Shown piece by piece: positions 63,908 through 64,000 of a DNA stretch of 64,000 nucleotides (positions are counted from its first letter, which is position 1; each line of letters opens with the position of its first letter). Made by a program: the position numbers and the translations under genes. The notes beneath the pieces are model-generated. The model was not told where the DNA came from. It did no database searches and was given only the letters and a program-made list of their open reading frames with translations. The stretch comes from Paraburkholderia susongensis (GTDB taxonomy: Bacteria > Pseudomonadota > Gammaproteobacteria > Burkholderiales > Burkholderiaceae): assembly GCF_900177725.1 (NCBI RefSeq), contig NZ_FXAT01000020.1, forward strand, positions 37,125 to 101,124, read 5' to 3'.

Positions 63908-64000
63908 ATGGCTACCCTACGAACCGGGCACCGTTACCGTGATGCACATACTGGCAAGACTATCGACGTCTGGTTTCCTGCCTCGGGCGTCGTCAAAAAC
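63908..64000 (+). CDS. Partial gene at the window edge
   Basis: ATG at 63908 with an AAGG 13 bases upstream opens a frame to the window end: MATLRTGHRYRDAHTGKTID and 11 more residues. Too short to identify. Confidence 0.5.
   Translation, partial: MATLRTGHRYRDAHTGKTIDVWFPASGVVKN

Overview
GC-rich, heavily rearranged accessory DNA, most likely from the Burkholderia/Paraburkholderia/Caballeronia group. That placement rests on protein style, the insertion-sequence set (IS30, IS6, IS21, IS66, IS4, IS5, a RIT element), a PFGI-1/SPI-7-type integrative-element backbone and the VgrG-DUF2169-pentapeptide-DUF3540-PAAR cluster. No rRNA, tRNA or CRISPR array was recognised. It reads as a genomic island or plasmid region.

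Layout. 1-4.1 kb: remnants of a large serine recombinase, an IS66 transposase, a complete IS30, a truncated tyrosine integrase and a dead IS6-type element. 4.3-20.5 kb: a secretion block with a TolC-like outer-membrane protein, an IS21 remnant, a type VI spike operon (VgrG with about 30 heptapeptide repeats, a DUF2169/pentapeptide protein, a pentapeptide protein, DUF3540, PAAR-like), an orphan copy of the VgrG repeat tip, then a type I ABC transporter, HlyD adaptor and an unknown 411-residue protein that may be their cargo. 20.6-30.3 kb: nested mobile elements, with IS30 copy 2 cut by an IS21 that has nonsense mutations, lying against an IS66 whose tnpB carries a complete three-recombinase RIT element between 7-bp direct repeats. 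The IS66 transposase C-terminus missing here resembles the fragment at 1 kb, so the secretion block may have split one IS66.

31.2-34.5 kb: a cargo module of a zinc-ribbon protein, an unknown protein, a LuxR-type regulator overlapping an AlkB/desaturase-like membrane enzyme, and a convergent tRNA 2-selenouridine synthase. 34.8-43.3 kb: maintenance module of a PFGI-1-class integrative element (HTH, ParA, ParB, DUF2857, winged-helix protein, STY4528-like replication protein, TIGR03761-like, DUF3158-like, SSB) with several 17-bp palindromes. 44.2-50.1 kb: a defence segment, an IetAS-like AAA ATPase/subtilase pair, an unknown protein and an AbiJ-like protein.

50.1-56.0 kb (minus strand): a phage baseplate/tail-fibre operon with intact gene overlaps but repeated frameshifts and stops. 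56.0-64 kb: a broken integrase, a CdiA-like/TpsB fusion remnant, an O-antigen ligase, small phage-like genes, an IS5 with CTAG flanks between two truncated genes, and a GNAT acetyltransferase. Lesions were judged by eye from reading frames; family names rest on motif recognition, not database searches.
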